The notes under the pieces are model-generated. The model was not told the DNA's origin, did not search any database, and worked only from the letters and a program-made list of their open reading frames with translations. This document shows, piece after piece, positions 53,301 through 61,241 of a DNA stretch of 64,000 nucleotides. The stretch is from an uncultured Lachnospiraceae bacterium. GTDB taxonomy: Bacteria > Bacillota > Clostridia > Lachnospirales > Lachnospiraceae. Within the stretch, counting starts at the first letter, position 1; each line of letters opens with the position of its first letter. The stretch is from NCBI GenBank assembly GCA_910589105.1, contig CAJUST010000001.1, positions 132,179 to 196,178 of the forward strand. The letters are read 5' to 3'. A program made the position numbers and the translations under genes.

Positions 53301-54320
53301 AAAGATGCATCTATGCGGCTTGGTTTGACGGGAGCGCAGATTTATGGAGATATTTCTGACAGGCTGACAACGGATAAAACGGCGGTTACGCTGACAGTAG
53401 ACGACACTGACATGGACGTGAAAATAGTCGATGAAACGAATCTGCTGACGAAAGAAAACCTGATGGATATGGAATTTGAAACGCAGAAGACGGACGACGA
53501 TGGCAAAACTGTGACGGAAACGCACAAGCTGAGTGAATTTGCGACGCTGGAGTATGGTAACAGCGTAGCGGGGATAAACCGCGCAAACGGACAAAGGCAG
53601 ATGAGCGTGACTGCGGAGACAAAAGAGGGGTACAATACTACGATTTTGTCAAGGGAAGTGGAAGAACTGCTGGCAGAGTATGAATTGCCGGAAGGCTATA
53701 GCGTAGAATTTGGCGGGGAAACGTCAAATACAAATGATATGATGAACCAGATGTCAAAGCTTCTGCTTTTAGGCTTCCTTCTGATTTATCTTGTCATGGT
53801 GGCGCAGTTTCAAAGCCTTCTGTCTCCATTTATCGTTATTTTTACGGTTCCGCTGGCATTTACGGGCGGGCTGCTTGCTATGCTGTTTACGGGCGAGCAG
53901 ATGTCTTTAATTACGCTGATGGGATTTTTGGTGCTGATGGGGACGGTTGTAAATAACGGGATTGTGTTTGTGGATTATACGAACCAGCTTCGCATAGGAG
54001 GAATGGAGCGAAAAGATGCTCTGGCAGCGACTGGGAAAACGCGTATGCGTCCCATTTTAATGACGGCGTTTACGACTATTCTGGCCATGCTTGCAATGGT
54101 GTTCAGCCAAGATACGGCAAGTGAGCTTGGCAGGGGAATGGCGCTTGTCGTAGCGGGCGGCTTGTTCTATGCAACGTTTATGACGATGTTTATCGTTCCG
54201 GTGATGTACGATATTCTTTACCGCAAAGAAGTAATCGTCGTAGACGTTGGGGACGATTCTATGGACGATGCGCCGGACGACGCCGCGGAATTTATTGAAC
54301 AGATGGAGCGTGGGAACTAG
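50322..54320 (+). CDS. RND-family exporter with a large coiled-coil insert
   Basis: 1,332 residues (usual AcrB/SwrC-type proteins have about 1,050). Helix 1 is at about 10-30. Two blocks of membrane helices (about 605-790 and 1140-1300) carry AVGMLVDNSIVVIENIYRLR and MGTVVNNGIVFVDYTNQLR, the RND helix-4/11 motifs. Residues about 200-470 are an insert of heptad-rich coiled coil (NDKLSEAQSELSEAENSLADAKSKINKQEQDL...), longer than in the family norm. It should be a proton-driven exporter of lipids or drugs. ATG 50322 has GGAGG 5 nt upstream. No separate membrane-fusion protein gene is adjacent. Confidence 0.88.
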   Translation: MIKYSVKKPFTVLVAVIIVLVIGLVSLTGMKTDLLPDMSMPYMMVITTYPGASPEKVEESVTKPMEGALGTINGVEDVTSSSSENYSMVMLEFEEDTSMDSAMVKVSSAINQIESALPETCGAPNILEISMDMMATMYASVSYEGKDIYELSGFTEEVVIPYFERQAGVASISEIGIVEKSVEVRLNQEKIDKINDQILVKTNDKLSEAQSELSEAENSLADAKSKINKQEQDLSNQQNSTTTELADATLKLNEAVASRAAYESQLTSLKASKSALEGEKKAYKENKIESTYNSINDMFAQLSAAVAGISAQLGEASPLDASAMPADIKDAIDNPDKLNYFKTAVETLAGMPNSQIDKSIVSQAKELDKKTLKQLYDIVNVRLPQIETELANLEVEIKVAEEVLKQVETQMASIDEAYKQAEQGKISAAAGFGSGGAQIAAAKTAMEEAQEELENANKTYQDSVAEARKNANINQMLTLEALSGMIYAQNFSMPAGYIDDENEKQWLLKVGENYTSAEELEKMTLCEIDGIGDVHLNDVADITTIDNAGETYAKVNQDAGVILSIFKGSTAGTSDVSEACLNAIEELKEDYPKLNITPLVNQGEYISMLIQSIVSSMVIGALLAIFILAVFLMDIRPTIVVAFSIPFSVLTAIVIMYFAGISINMMSLSGLSLAVGMLVDNSIVVIENIYRLRYRGLSSPRSAVQGAKQVAGAIIASTLTTICVFFPMVFTTGMVRDLLLPFALTITFALTASLAVALTVVPTMGAAMLRKAKPKQHRIFDKIQEGYAAALKFCLRFKIVPLGISVGLLAICIAAVMKMGIVLIPDMGSDQISVTVTIPEEDTKETAYQKADDVMEAILGIEGVGYVGAMDGSSSAGLMGGMTGGSSDNFSNFSYFVLPAEEYNSKSQVEGICDAILEHTKEFECEVAVSNSMMGEMDQMLGSGLQLDIGGSDLDQLLLVSEEIMEMLEGVEGFSNISNGQEEADEEIHLNIDKDASMRLGLTGAQIYGDISDRLTTDKTAVTLTVDDTDMDVKIVDETNLLTKENLMDMEFETQKTDDDGKTVTETHKLSEFATLEYGNSVAGINRANGQRQMSVTAETKEGYNTTILSREVEELLAEYELPEGYSVEFGGETSNTNDMMNQMSKLLLLGFLLIYLVMVAQFQSLLSPFIVIFTVPLAFTGGLLAMLFTGEQMSLITLMGFLVLMGTVVNNGIVFVDYTNQLRIGGMERKDALAATGKTRMRPILMTAFTTILAMLAMVFSQDTASELGRGMALVVAGGLFYATFMTMFIVPVMYDILYRKEVIVVDVGDDSMDDAPDDAAEFIEQMERGN

Positions 54321-54361
54321 GTTCCATTCGCATATCGTGGGATTGAAGGATAATAATATAA

Positions 54362-54545
54362 AAAACAGAATCGAAGAATTTGTAGGAAATTATCATGAAA
54401 AACAGAATTGATGAGTTTGTAGAAAATTATCATAAAAAACAGAATCGAAGAATCTGTAGGAAATTATCATAAAAACAGAATTGATGAGTTTGTAGAAAAT
54501 TATCATAAAAAACAGAACCGATGTATTTGTAAAAAATTATATTAC
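54362..54545 (+). repeat. Five tandem ~37-bp repeats of a terminator left arm
   Basis: Units begin with AAAACAGAA at 54362, 54399, 54436, 54472 and 54509 and end in AATTATCAT. Units 1 and 3 share the form TCGAAGAA, units 2 and 4 the form TTGATGAG, so a 74-bp dimer was duplicated. The last unit is the 5' arm of the terminator at 54509-54563. Lies just after the RND gene. Confidence 0.9.
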
Positions 54546-54565
54546 AATCATTGGTTCTGTTTTTG
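54509..54565 (+). terminator. Terminator after the RND exporter
   Basis: AAAACAGAACCGATG (54509-54523) pairs with CATTGGTTCTGTTTT (54549-54563), one A-C mismatch in 15, with a T-rich end. The preceding repeat units could replace the 5' arm. Confidence 0.82.
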
Positions 54566-54628
54566 TAAATTAAGGCTCTATTTATAAAGTATACAAAAAA
54601 ACGGTAAAAAGTGGGAATGTAAATTATA

Positions 54629-54925
54629 TTATGCTTTTACGGTTGGCAGATGGCTCAGGTTGTTGTCGTCAGTTCCGTCGGGAATGGATTTTAAATATTC
54701 CGTGTCTTTCCGGTGCGCAATGCCGACGCCGGAAATGCCGCCTGCTTTGGCAAGGGCAACGCCTTCCTGCTTATCCACAATGCGGTTATCTGATAACTGG
54801 TATCCGGTGATTTTTCCGCCTTTTTTCACAAGGCCGATAATTTCTTTTGCATCTGCGGAAGGTGTGGGAATTTCATCTAATGTGTTTGCGGCAAAAGAAA
54901 TGCCGGTATTTTCTTCTAAGTTCAT
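54629..54925 (-). CDS. DUF3892 family protein
   Basis: 98 residues with the pattern AKEIIGLVKKGGKITGYQLSDNRIVDKQEGVALAKAGGISGVGIAHRKDTEYLKSIPDGTDDNNLSHLP. I recognise this as DUF3892, a small domain of unknown function common in Firmicutes. No signal peptide. AGGAGGAATTAAAC lies upstream. Stands alone on the minus strand between two plus-strand genes. Confidence 0.82.
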   Translation of the reverse strand: MNLEENTGISFAANTLDEIPTPSADAKEIIGLVKKGGKITGYQLSDNRIVDKQEGVALAKAGGISGVGIAHRKDTEYLKSIPDGTDDNNLSHLPTVKA

Positions 54926-55165
54926 GTTTAATTCCTCCTTTCGACATTAGTTTGTGAAGGAAATAGGGAAAATATGACTGGAAAATCTTTGGGTCGGCTT
55001 GCTGAATAAACGGCTGGAATTTGTAACTTGTGTTGTGTGGAATTGAATTGTAAAGATGTTTAAAATATTTTTTAATATGGAAAAAATAAGGAGTGACGGA
55101 AGATAGGATACATGCTATAATAAATATATTGTAAAAAAGAAAAACGGATAGATATGGAGAAAGGT

Positions 55166-56122
55166 ATGAACAGTAAAGAAGTAGAAAAAACAGAGCAGTT
55201 AATTCAGTATTATAAAGAAGATTCAGCTCAGGAGAATCTTCAGGCATTAGTGCATCAGATGAAAAAGACGGTGTTTTTGATTCCGGCTATGCTTCCGGAC
55301 ACGCCGGAGATTAATGAGATTAAACAGAAGGTGAAGGAAAATCCGGGGGTAAAAATTAATCTGCCGAAAGGGACGGCGCCTATGCCGGCGATTTTGACGA
55401 ATCAGAATGGGGGGAAATTTTTTCCGGTCTATTCTTCAAAAGAGCAGGTTCCAAAGGAGCCGAAGTTTGACTTATTGATGAATATGCCGTTTGGGGCATG
55501 TTGTTCGTTTGCTTTAGATGAAAGGCTGGAGGTGGAGGGGATTGCCGTAAATCCATTTACGGACAACCTTTTATTTAAAAAACCGCTGTTAGAAGCGATT
55601 AAGAAAGCGGAAGAAGAATCGAAAAAAGGCGTGAATCAAATCCAGATGTCTCCGAAGCAATTTCAGATTATGATGCGTCAGAGGGCGGAGCTGCATGAGT
55701 TTCCGGCTTTGGCTTTTCGGGAAGGGGCGCAGTTTATCCAGCGTCTGAGTGATGAGAAAGAAGCGGTTGTAAATGAGATATATTCGAAATCGTTTCAGAA
55801 GCAGGAATTGTATCCTTTTGAGGAAAGCAGTTTTTCTGTGATGGCTTTGAATATCAGTGAGGAATTATTGTTGGTGCGGGTGGACTTGCCGCCGGTCCGT
55901 GAAGCGGCGCAGTTGTGTTATCGTGTTTATGTGACATTAAACCCGAAGTCCGGGGAAATTCATTATTTTACGATTGAACGCGGCCGCGGGAAGGACGAGC
56001 GGAATCTTTGCGGCGTTGGGAAAGATGGAAAACATATTGAGTATGGGGAAGCTCCCGTGGAAGGCGTGGAGATTCAAAGGATTATTGATATTATTTCAGG
56101 GGAAAAAGAGATTGGGAATTAA
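55166..56122 (+). CDS. SseB-like protein
   Basis: 318 residues, soluble. The N-terminal part (LQALVHQMKKTVFLIPAMLP...FFPVYSSKEQVPKEP...LDERLEVEGIAVNPFTDNLLF) matches the SseB N-terminal fold. The C-terminal part (ALNISEELLLVRVDLPP...YRVYVTLNPKSGEIHYFTIERG) resembles the SseB C-terminal region. The role in commensal Firmicutes is unknown. ATG 55166 is preferred because GGAG sits 7 nt upstream; ATG 55154 is in frame. A TATAAT box lies near 55115. Confidence 0.75.
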   Translation: MNSKEVEKTEQLIQYYKEDSAQENLQALVHQMKKTVFLIPAMLPDTPEINEIKQKVKENPGVKINLPKGTAPMPAILTNQNGGKFFPVYSSKEQVPKEPKFDLLMNMPFGACCSFALDERLEVEGIAVNPFTDNLLFKKPLLEAIKKAEEESKKGVNQIQMSPKQFQIMMRQRAELHEFPALAFREGAQFIQRLSDEKEAVVNEIYSKSFQKQELYPFEESSFSVMALNISEELLLVRVDLPPVREAAQLCYRVYVTLNPKSGEIHYFTIERGRGKDERNLCGVGKDGKHIEYGEAPVEGVEIQRIIDIISGEKEIGN

Positions 56123-56140
56123 ATCTGGCTGTTTTTAAAG

Positions 56141-56202
56141 AAACGCCGCTTATATCTGTTCGCCCGATGGAGCGGGCTCTATGACGATAAGCGGCGTTTT
56201 TA
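56141..56202. terminator. Bidirectional terminator between sseB and rsiV-like genes
   Basis: AAACGCCGCTTAT (56141-56153) pairs perfectly with ATAAGCGGCGTTT (56187-56199). Inside it GCCCG-ATGGAG-CGGGC forms a second small hairpin. Confidence 0.85.
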
Positions 56203-56228
56203 AGATCTATGGATTTGGTTTTTGCGCG

Positions 56229-57137
56229 TTATTTCCGAATTGCTTTTAATACATCATTAGGAATCACAAATTCTCTGCATCCCATATACATCGGAGCTAC
56301 ATCGCCTTCGTTAAAGCAGATAACAACTTCCCCGTTATTATTGAGGTAAAACTGTGTTTCGTCCGTAATTTTTTCAAAATTTAATTCCGGCATATCTTTG
56401 TTATCGACCCAATAGAATAAATTTTCATCTTTAGCCATCTGCTCTTTCATCTGCTGTTTGATATTTTCACTGATTGCCGTAATATAGTCGCTGTCTTCTG
56501 TAAATAAGCCGCTTAACTTTAAGCGTTCCCCTGTTTCTAAGTCAATCGTGTAAAAATAATTCCATTCCGCGCCGCTTCCGGAAGCTTGGTAGCAGTTCAG
56601 TTTTAAAGTGAAATACTGTTCTGTAGTGGCAATGACCTCGGAGTCTACATGAACGTCTTGGTACCCTTCTTGATCTTCGGCAAATTCCTTAAATTCTTTA
56701 ATTAGCTGATCCGTAATCGTTTTGATCTCCGCATTGATTTCTTCCGCAGTTTTCTGGACTTTTTTCTGCGCGGCATCAGTTTGTTCCGTCCCGTTGGCTG
56801 TTTCTGTCGGAATCTGGGGAACAATTTCCGGCACTTGAATGTCGGCGTTATTTCGCTCGCTTTCGTACTTGTAATCCCGAAAGGTCACTACCTCGACCCA
56901 TTTTGAAAGAATTGGAATCCGGCTCATCGCATAGGCAAGATCGCCGGAGGCGTTTGGCAGGACGGTAAGCAGTAGAACAACTGACGCGGCGGCGGCCGCA
57001 ATCGTTTTAAATACTTTGCGGTTGCTTTTTTTTGCTTTTTCAATCGTGGCTTTCAGATTTTTAATTTGTTCCGGTGACATATTTGGTTTTTGGTAATCCT
57101 GTTTCATTTGATTCAATTCTTCTTTCCTATTACGCAT
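56229..57137 (-). CDS. RsiV-like anti-sigma factor (DUF3298)
   Basis: 302 residues. A cytosolic N-terminus of about 35 residues precedes a membrane helix (KVFKTIAAAAASVVLLLTVL, about 41-60). The outer domain has the DUF3298 features FTLKLNCYQASGSGAEWNYFYTIDLETGERLKLSGLF and a C-terminal EVVICFNEGDVAPMYMGCREFVIP. In RsiV this domain binds lysozyme, which triggers release of SigV. ATG 57137 overlaps the sigma stop (ATGCGTAA) and has AGGAGG upstream; the longer frame is ignored. Confidence 0.85.
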   Translation of the reverse strand: MRNRKEELNQMKQDYQKPNMSPEQIKNLKATIEKAKKSNRKVFKTIAAAAASVVLLLTVLPNASGDLAYAMSRIPILSKWVEVVTFRDYKYESERNNADIQVPEIVPQIPTETANGTEQTDAAQKKVQKTAEEINAEIKTITDQLIKEFKEFAEDQEGYQDVHVDSEVIATTEQYFTLKLNCYQASGSGAEWNYFYTIDLETGERLKLSGLFTEDSDYITAISENIKQQMKEQMAKDENLFYWVDNKDMPELNFEKITDETQFYLNNNGEVVICFNEGDVAPMYMGCREFVIPNDVLKAIRK

Positions 57138-57657
57138 TGAGAACCTCCTGATTTGTGCTTTCTGTATATATCCATTCTCCTTCAATCATCACCTTTAATT
57201 TCTTTAGGCTTCGGTAAAGACGGCTTTTTACGGTATTGATGTTTTCTTCGAGAATGTCTGCGATTTCCTCTAGTTTCATATCCTCAAAATATTTTAATTC
57301 TACAATCATGCGGTCATTTTCGGGTAAATGTTCCAGCGCCCGCTTTAAGTCAAGGTCTTCGTAGGAATCTTCCGCATAAGTTTCTTTAGCATCTTCTAAT
57401 GAAAGTGTTTTTTGCTGTCTGCAATATGTAAAAATTTCATTTATGACGATACGGTACAGCCAAGTAGACGCAAAATTTTCCTGTTTTAATGAGCCGCTGT
57501 TTTTAATTGCTTTATAAGCGGCGTTTTGGACAATGTCGTAAGCGTCATTTTCATTGTGGACATAACTGTATGCCAAACGGTAATACTGATTGTAGTTTGT
57601 AAGAAGAAGCGTTTTCACCGCTTTTTCTTTCGTCTTTTGCCTTGATAATCGTTTCAA
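57130..57657 (-). CDS. ECF sigma factor, SigV-like
   Basis: 175 residues. Region 2 (YNQYYRLAYSYVHNENDAYDIVQNAAYKAI, WLYRIVINE) and region 4 (LPENDRMIVELKYFEDMKLEEIADILEENINTVKSRLYRSLKKL) are clear. Start is TTG 57657 with AGGAGG 7 nt upstream. It overlaps the anti-sigma gene by 8 bp. By homology to SigV it may answer cell-wall attack by lysozyme; no target gene is adjacent. Confidence 0.87.
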   Translation of the reverse strand: MKRLSRQKTKEKAVKTLLLTNYNQYYRLAYSYVHNENDAYDIVQNAAYKAIKNSGSLKQENFASTWLYRIVINEIFTYCRQQKTLSLEDAKETYAEDSYEDLDLKRALEHLPENDRMIVELKYFEDMKLEEIADILEENINTVKSRLYRSLKKLKVMIEGEWIYTESTNQEVLNA

Positions 57658-57802
57658 GTTTTTCGCCTCCTGTTTTTCGTTTTCTAATAATTAGACGTAA
57701 GGCGTAACGGAAAAGTTTCAAACAAAATAAAAAATTTTACTATTTTTCATTTTTTACTGTATGCAGTCTTTGGAAGTCTTGGAATTTGGAGTACAGAAAG
57801 AA

Positions 57803-57867
57803 AAACCCCTGTTCCAATTCAGATTCTGCGTTTCAAAGAGCGGCGGTTCTGAATGGAATAGAGGTTT
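57803..57867 (-). terminator. Terminator after the CoA-transferase gene
   Basis: AAACCTCTATTCCATTCAGA (minus strand, 57867-57848) pairs with plus-strand positions 57803-57823, with one bulge. On the minus strand a T-rich tail follows at 57799-57805. Confidence 0.75.
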
Positions 57868-57905
57868 ATGATAAAAGATTGCGTTTTTGGATTGAAAAAC
57901 AGGGT

Positions 57906-59246
57906 TTATTTATTGCTCCTGCGCCAAATCTTTAATTTCTCCGCTTCTGTAATTAATTCATCGCGGAAATCAGGATGCGCAATCGAGATTAAGGCTTCTG
58001 CGCGCTGCCATGCGGAAAGTCCTTTTAAATTGACTTTTCCGTATTCCGTTACAATGTAATGGACGTTTGCGCGTGTGTCCGTTACAATCGATCCAGGATT
58101 TAACGTAGGTAAAATACGGGATTTTAACTGCCCGTCTTTGGTTTTAAAGGAAGAAGAACAGCAGATGAAGCTTTTCCCGCCATTGGAAAGATAAGCTCCC
58201 AGCACAAAATCAAGCTGCCCGCCTGCTCCGCTGATATGTTTCGTTCCGGCCGACTCGGCATTGATCTGGCCAAATAAATCCAAATCCACTGCGTTGTTAA
58301 TGGAAATAAAGTTATCCAAAGCGGAAATGGAGCGTATGTCATTTGTATAGCTTACTGGGGCGCTGAGGAGTTCCGGGTTGTCGTCTATATAGTCGTACAT
58401 TTTTTTCGTTCCGCATCCAAATGCAAAGGCTTGGCGGAAACGGTCGATATTTTTCTTTGACCCATTGATTTTTCCGGCTTTTGCAATGTCGACAAAAGCG
58501 TCAACGTACATTTCCGTATGAACGCCGAGGTCTTTTAAATCGGATTCTGCAATCATAGAGCCGACTGTATTAGGCATGCCGCCAATGCCAAGCTGTAAAC
58601 ATGCGCCGTTTGGAATTTCTTCTACAATTAATTTTGCAACTGCAATATCGACGTCGGTTGGCGCGCCGCCTGAACCTAATTCTCCGATAGGCGGGTTTTC
58701 ACCTTCGACAATAAAGTCAACGTCTGAAATATGGACGCTGTTTTCAAAACCGCCAAGACAGCGCGGCATATTTTGGTTGACCTCAACAATGATTTTTTTA
58801 GAGGTTTCGCATACCGCCATCATATGGGAAGCGTTTGGCCCGAAATTGAAATATCCATGCGCATCCATTGGAGAAACCTGAAACATCGCTACGTCGTCAG
58901 GCGTGTCTGATTCACGGTAGTAACGCGGCAGTTCGGAATATCGGATTGGCGCATAATATGCGCAGCCGCGGGCAATTAATTTACGTTCAATGCCGGACAT
59001 ATGCCATGAGTTCCATGTAAAATGCTCTCCTGAATCTTCCCGTTCAAAAACGGCGGGCGTCTTTAGGAGAATACCGCCCCTTAGGTTAATGTCTTTCAGC
59101 TCGTCCGTCCGTTTAGCTAATGCTTTGTCCAAAGCGTCTACGGTTGCGTTACACCAGCCGTAATCGACCCAATCGCCGGATTTAATGACTTTTACTGCTT
59201 CTTCTGCGCTTACAAGTTTCTGCTCATATTCTTTTGCGTAATCCAT
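57906..59246 (-). CDS. but: Butyryl-CoA:acetate CoA-transferase
   Basis: 446-residue family I-type CoA-transferase. The segments EHFTWNSWHM and AFVDIAKAG are the two conserved stretches used to define butyryl-CoA:acetate CoA-transferases of gut bacteria. AGGQLDFVLGAYLSNGGKSF also fits. It swaps CoA from butyryl-CoA to acetate, releasing butyrate and acetyl-CoA, the last step of butyrate formation. AATAGGAGGTT lies upstream. It stands alone, not in the thl-hbd-bcd cluster, as is usual for this gene. A 4-hydroxybutyrate CoA-transferase is less likely given these motifs. Confidence 0.9.
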   Translation of the reverse strand: MDYAKEYEQKLVSAEEAVKVIKSGDWVDYGWCNATVDALDKALAKRTDELKDINLRGGILLKTPAVFEREDSGEHFTWNSWHMSGIERKLIARGCAYYAPIRYSELPRYYRESDTPDDVAMFQVSPMDAHGYFNFGPNASHMMAVCETSKKIIVEVNQNMPRCLGGFENSVHISDVDFIVEGENPPIGELGSGGAPTDVDIAVAKLIVEEIPNGACLQLGIGGMPNTVGSMIAESDLKDLGVHTEMYVDAFVDIAKAGKINGSKKNIDRFRQAFAFGCGTKKMYDYIDDNPELLSAPVSYTNDIRSISALDNFISINNAVDLDLFGQINAESAGTKHISGAGGQLDFVLGAYLSNGGKSFICCSSSFKTKDGQLKSRILPTLNPGSIVTDTRANVHYIVTEYGKVNLKGLSAWQRAEALISIAHPDFRDELITEAEKLKIWRRSNK

Positions 59247-59292
59247 AATAACCTCCTATAAATGTTATATTTGCTGTCTCCTAATAGTAACA

Positions 59293-60963
59293 TTATATAT
59301 TAAATTTGTCTACAAGGCTTACCATCGATTCTACTTGGGCTTTCTGTTCTTCGCTGACGGCGGCTGTTTCTTCTGAGGTTGCAGAGTTGTTGTCTACGAT
59401 TTCTGCAACGCGGACGATGTTTTCATTGATCCGCTGCATATTGCTGACGTCGTTGGTAAGGTTTTGTGAAGTCTGCTCCATTTTTTCCGTTGCCTGTTTT
59501 GCGCCTTTCATAACTTCCGTCATATTTTCGGCTGCTTCATCTGCGATGGCAATGCCTCTTTCAACGGCAAGAATCGTCCGTTCGATCAGTTTGTTTGTCT
59601 CTCCGGCTGCTTTTGCGGATTCGTCGGCAAGATTTTTGACTTGTCCGGCAACAATGGCAAATCCCCTTCCGGCTTCTCCGGCGCGCGCGGCTTCAATCGA
59701 TGCATTCAGGGAAAGCAGGTTTGTTTCAGAAGCAATGGCTTCGATTGCGCCAATGATTTCCCCAATTTCTTCTGAGCATTTGCTGATTTCTCCAATCGCA
59801 TCTTTTAATTCCTGCATTTTGGCGTTTCCGGCAATAAGGACTTGGCTTGCGCTTGATGCAAGATTTACAGTGGCGGTCGCTTCGCGCGCGCTGTTTTCCA
59901 TGCTTTGGTAGAGAACGTCCATTAGGTTGACTAAGTCGGATACTTTGCCGGCCTGTTCTGTGCTTCCTTCTGCTAAATCAACGGCGGCGCAGGCAAGTTG
60001 TTCTGAGCCGCTGTCAATTTGCTGGGACACTTCCCGTATCGTCACCATGGTTTCACGCATTTTTGCGCTGATTTTTAAGAAAGATTCTCTAATCTGCCCA
60101 AATTCCCCGACGTATGCCTGATGCATTTCAAAACAGTAGTTGCTGTCGCCCATCTGTTCTAAGATGTCGGAAATTTCAAGTATCATGCCAATGATGTTTT
60201 CTTTCATTTGGGCAATGGCGCCGACCATTTTGCCGACTTCACTTTCGTTGATTTCCATTTCAAAATCTGCATGGAAATTCCCCTCGGAAAGCAGGATCAT
60301 CTGATCGGACACGCTTATAATCGGCTCAAGCAGCTCTTTTCTGGAAAATTTTACTATTTTTATAATCTGGAAAATTAAGTAGGCGAAGGAAGCGATATAC
60401 ATTAGTTCAACGATAATCTGGAACAGACGCAGCCGTAATTTGGATTTGCTTACTCTGTTTTGGATTTGATCGATGGCGTTGTCTGTCAGTGAGCTGATGG
60501 TTTGGATAGAGCTTTCATATTCGTCTCCGAACACATACGAAATGGCGGATTTGGTATTGCCGGATTTTGCCTGTTCTAAAGCTTGTTCTTCCAAAGGGAC
60601 AAGGCTGTTAGAAAGATCTGCGATTTGGTTTAACAAGGTCCATTCTTCTTCTTTTATGTCATTTTTTTCAAGCCCTGCCCATGCGATGTCACGGGTTTTG
60701 TCCTCATTGAGTTCTTTCATGTAGGCATCGTAGCAGGTCTGGTTTGCAGTGACGGCATAGGTCTGTACGGCGGCGGTTAAAGCTTTCGAACCCAGACGGT
60801 ATTGGTTTAGAAAAGTGGTTGTTTCAAGTTCTTCGTCCGTCACATGGCTCATAAAGAGATTTGTCCCGACAGACGCTAGCAGTAAAATTGCTCCCGCGAT
60901 AATTGCAATTACGGATTGCCGGATAATTTTTTTTAACTGATAAGATTGGCTTTTTGTTTCCAT
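59293..60963 (-). CDS. Methyl-accepting chemotaxis protein (four-helix sensor)
   Basis: 556 residues. Helix 1 (about 14-36) and helix 2 (about 180-200) bound a helical sensor of about 140 residues. The sensor contains SNSLVPLEEQALEQAKSGNTKSAISYVFGDEYESSIQTI. HAMP and the signalling coiled coil follow, with tip IASETNLLSLNASIEAARAG. It is the paralogue of the divergent receptor at 61242-62924 and shares the same sensor signature. Confidence 0.9.
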   Translation of the reverse strand: METKSQSYQLKKIIRQSVIAIIAGAILLLASVGTNLFMSHVTDEELETTTFLNQYRLGSKALTAAVQTYAVTANQTCYDAYMKELNEDKTRDIAWAGLEKNDIKEEEWTLLNQIADLSNSLVPLEEQALEQAKSGNTKSAISYVFGDEYESSIQTISSLTDNAIDQIQNRVSKSKLRLRLFQIIVELMYIASFAYLIFQIIKIVKFSRKELLEPIISVSDQMILLSEGNFHADFEMEINESEVGKMVGAIAQMKENIIGMILEISDILEQMGDSNYCFEMHQAYVGEFGQIRESFLKISAKMRETMVTIREVSQQIDSGSEQLACAAVDLAEGSTEQAGKVSDLVNLMDVLYQSMENSAREATATVNLASSASQVLIAGNAKMQELKDAIGEISKCSEEIGEIIGAIEAIASETNLLSLNASIEAARAGEAGRGFAIVAGQVKNLADESAKAAGETNKLIERTILAVERGIAIADEAAENMTEVMKGAKQATEKMEQTSQNLTNDVSNMQRINENIVRVAEIVDNNSATSEETAAVSEEQKAQVESMVSLVDKFNI

Positions 60964-61163
60964 AATTCTCCCCCTGTACTTCTTATATTTGTTAAAAATA
61001 TCTAATTATATCTTACTTTATGTTTCCAGATTCGTCAAGTTAAACAATAAGCTGTTATGGAAATCTGTTTCTTTTACAGCCGCTTTGGCGGAGCATGGAT
61101 TTACAGGGTTATTTCCATATAAAAAGGGCGGGAAGGATTTTTAGAATAGGTAATTCCTGACTG

Positions 61164-61193
61164 TTTACAAGAGAGCGGATCGTGTGTTACAAT
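61164..61193 (+). promoter_or_regulatory. Promoter of the chemoreceptor at 61242
   Basis: TTTACA (61164-61169) and TACAAT (61188-61193) with an 18-bp spacer, about 48 bp before the start. No sigma-D (flagellar) box was seen. Confidence 0.5.
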
Positions 61194-61241
61194 AAGAAAC
61201 AATCTCAATCACGGAAATAGGAAAGCAGGAGGGGCAGTTGG

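Noticed and set aside
56141..56202. Third copy of the nested palindromic element
   Set aside because: The inner hairpin has a similar ATGGAG loop, but there is only one outer stem and no GGTTnCGTCCG joint; it is a plain bidirectional terminator.
60964..61241. Sigma-D (flagellar) promoter between the chemoreceptors
   Set aside because: No TAAA-N15-CCGATAT-like sequence was found on either strand.
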